From: CAMASH01 sp041746635 | GTDB taxonomy: Bacteria; Verrucomicrobiota; Verrucomicrobiia; Chthoniobacterales; Terrimicrobiaceae | Length of the DNA: 23,258 nucleotides | Assembly: GCA_041746635.1 (NCBI GenBank) | Contig: JBGTGQ010000052.1 | Coordinates: forward strand, 1-23,258 | Reading direction: 5' to 3' | Part shown: in pieces, positions 22,627 through 23,258 of the stretch | Layout: each line of letters opens with the position of its first letter | How positions within the stretch are numbered: position 1 is the first letter of the stretch | Notes under the pieces: model-generated | Database searches by the model: none | What the model saw: the letters and a program-made list of their open reading frames with translations, nothing else | What the model was told of the DNA's origin: nothing | Program-made: the position numbers and the translations under genes

Positions 22627-23258
22627 ATCGGGTCCCCGTGACTGCCCGAGCCACGACGCTCAATCAGCCACGGGTCCCACACCACCCGGCATGCGGGTCC
22701 GCACCGGACGGTTCCAACTAGATTCGGAACCTGATGTTTCCATCCTGCTCTTTCTCGGAGGCGGCGACTTCGATCTTTATCCCTGCCGCTTCGCCCCGAG
22801 CCCTTCATGCTTCCCATCGTGACGGCTCTCATCAACCTCATGGCCAACTGGCTTTATCGGGGTCAATGTCCTCCACGCGGTTAAGGGCTCTTCATCGGTT
22901 CGGTCCTTCGCAGCTTCAAGTGTTGATGCTGCGGCCGCCCGGCCTTCGCACCCTTCGGGCTGCCGGCGGCAGTCTGTCTCAAAGCCTCCCGGCCTTTCGA
23001 CTCCGGTTTTCGTATTTATGCGGGCCATGTGACCCCCGGCTTGTTTTCCACTACTACGACCTCTGCTGACTTCCCGCGCCATTTCCTGCGCAGGATTTGC
23101 CTCGCTTCGCTTGCCTGCGGCAGGCTATCTCCGCTTCGCTCCGATTCGTCTAGCCTTCCTTCCCCCGGTCGGTTACCCTTCCGGAGTTGGCTTCAACTGG
23201 TGATTTTATCTCATGTTTTCATGTTTTGGTTCTTTCACAGGGGACTCTCACCCCATTT
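22627..23258 (-). mobile_element. Group II intron-like element without reverse transcriptase, cut by the window edge
   Basis: Read on the minus strand. Near the right edge GGGGTGAGAGTCCCCTGTGA and, at 23070-23051, GTCAGCAGAGGTCGTAGTAG look like the 5' part of bacterial group II introns. At the left end is a hairpin of 30 nt (22711-22682): lower stem CCGTCCGG/CCGGGTGG, 2-nt bulge on the 3' side, upper stem TGCG/CGCA, tetraloop GACC. This is the shape of domain V, though the usual AGC triad is not evident. A second stem (22674-22635, CCCGTG/CACGGG) could be domain VI. The putative 3' end is CCCGAT at 22632-22627. Only about 340 nt separate the two parts, so no intact reverse transcriptase can lie between. 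Open frames here are not convincing proteins. Confidence 0.5.

Noticed and set aside
22482..22847. Minus-strand protein frame spanning the RDD gene end and the intron-like element
   Set aside because: It crosses the junction of two unrelated elements and its sequence is that of structured RNA read as protein.
22777..23082. N-terminus of an intron-encoded reverse transcriptase
   Set aside because: The frame lacks any reverse-transcriptase motif and stops before the 3' part of the element; it is more likely intron RNA.

Overview
The window looks like part of a Gram-negative bacterial chromosome. The evidence is apolipoprotein N-acyltransferase (Lnt), an OprB-type porin, a second outer-membrane barrel fragment, and cleavable signal peptides. 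High GC, the gene mix, a plant-like long phosphofructokinase, and small S23-type and GxxExxY genes wedged into housekeeping operons suggest the Verrucomicrobiota/PVC group. That placement is inference; there is no rRNA or other strong marker.

Positions 1-4313 hold the tail of an outer-membrane barrel gene (+), a hairpin terminator, then a minus-strand run read accB, accC, S23-like four-helix gene, ilvN, ilvC (fatty-acid and branched-chain amino-acid synthesis). Positions 4433-7290 are a plus-strand run secG, panC, nadB (protein export, pantothenate, NAD). Positions 7364-11387 hold a secreted protein of unknown role, an OprB-like porin, a PQQ-type sugar dehydrogenase and, divergent from it, a c-type cytochrome lipoprotein: a plausible periplasmic sugar-oxidation module. 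Then come a plant-like 6-phosphofructokinase (+) and a long minus-strand run read lnt, purS, purQ, GxxExxY gene, purL, cysteine desulfurase, holA. PurS, PurQ and PurL are the three parts of one FGAR amidotransferase.

The right end (about 21200-23258) is different: lower GC, small orphan genes, palindromes. I read it as a chromosomal integron. A truncated tyrosine recombinase faces left. An attI-like region with paired palindromes follows, ending in the core site GTTCGGC. Then comes a cassette for a small membrane protein whose stop codon lies in GCCTAAC, a 105-nt attC-like imperfect palindrome ending in GTTCGAC, and a cassette for an RDD membrane protein. Right after the RDD stop lies GTCGAA, the remains of the next attC arm, interrupted by what looks like a group II intron on the minus strand that lacks a reverse-transcriptase gene. 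The intron runs off the window edge.

A second theme is repeats in operon spacers. A repeat of the form TTAACCACCAAGGACACAAAGGACACCAAG occurs as an inverted pair around the GxxExxY gene, as an empty inverted pair between purS and purQ (where it supplies the purS stop codon), and as single copies before purS and between pfk and holA. A different repeat (GGAGCGGGGAG) brackets the S23-like gene. These look like small gene cassettes and their gene-less relatives.
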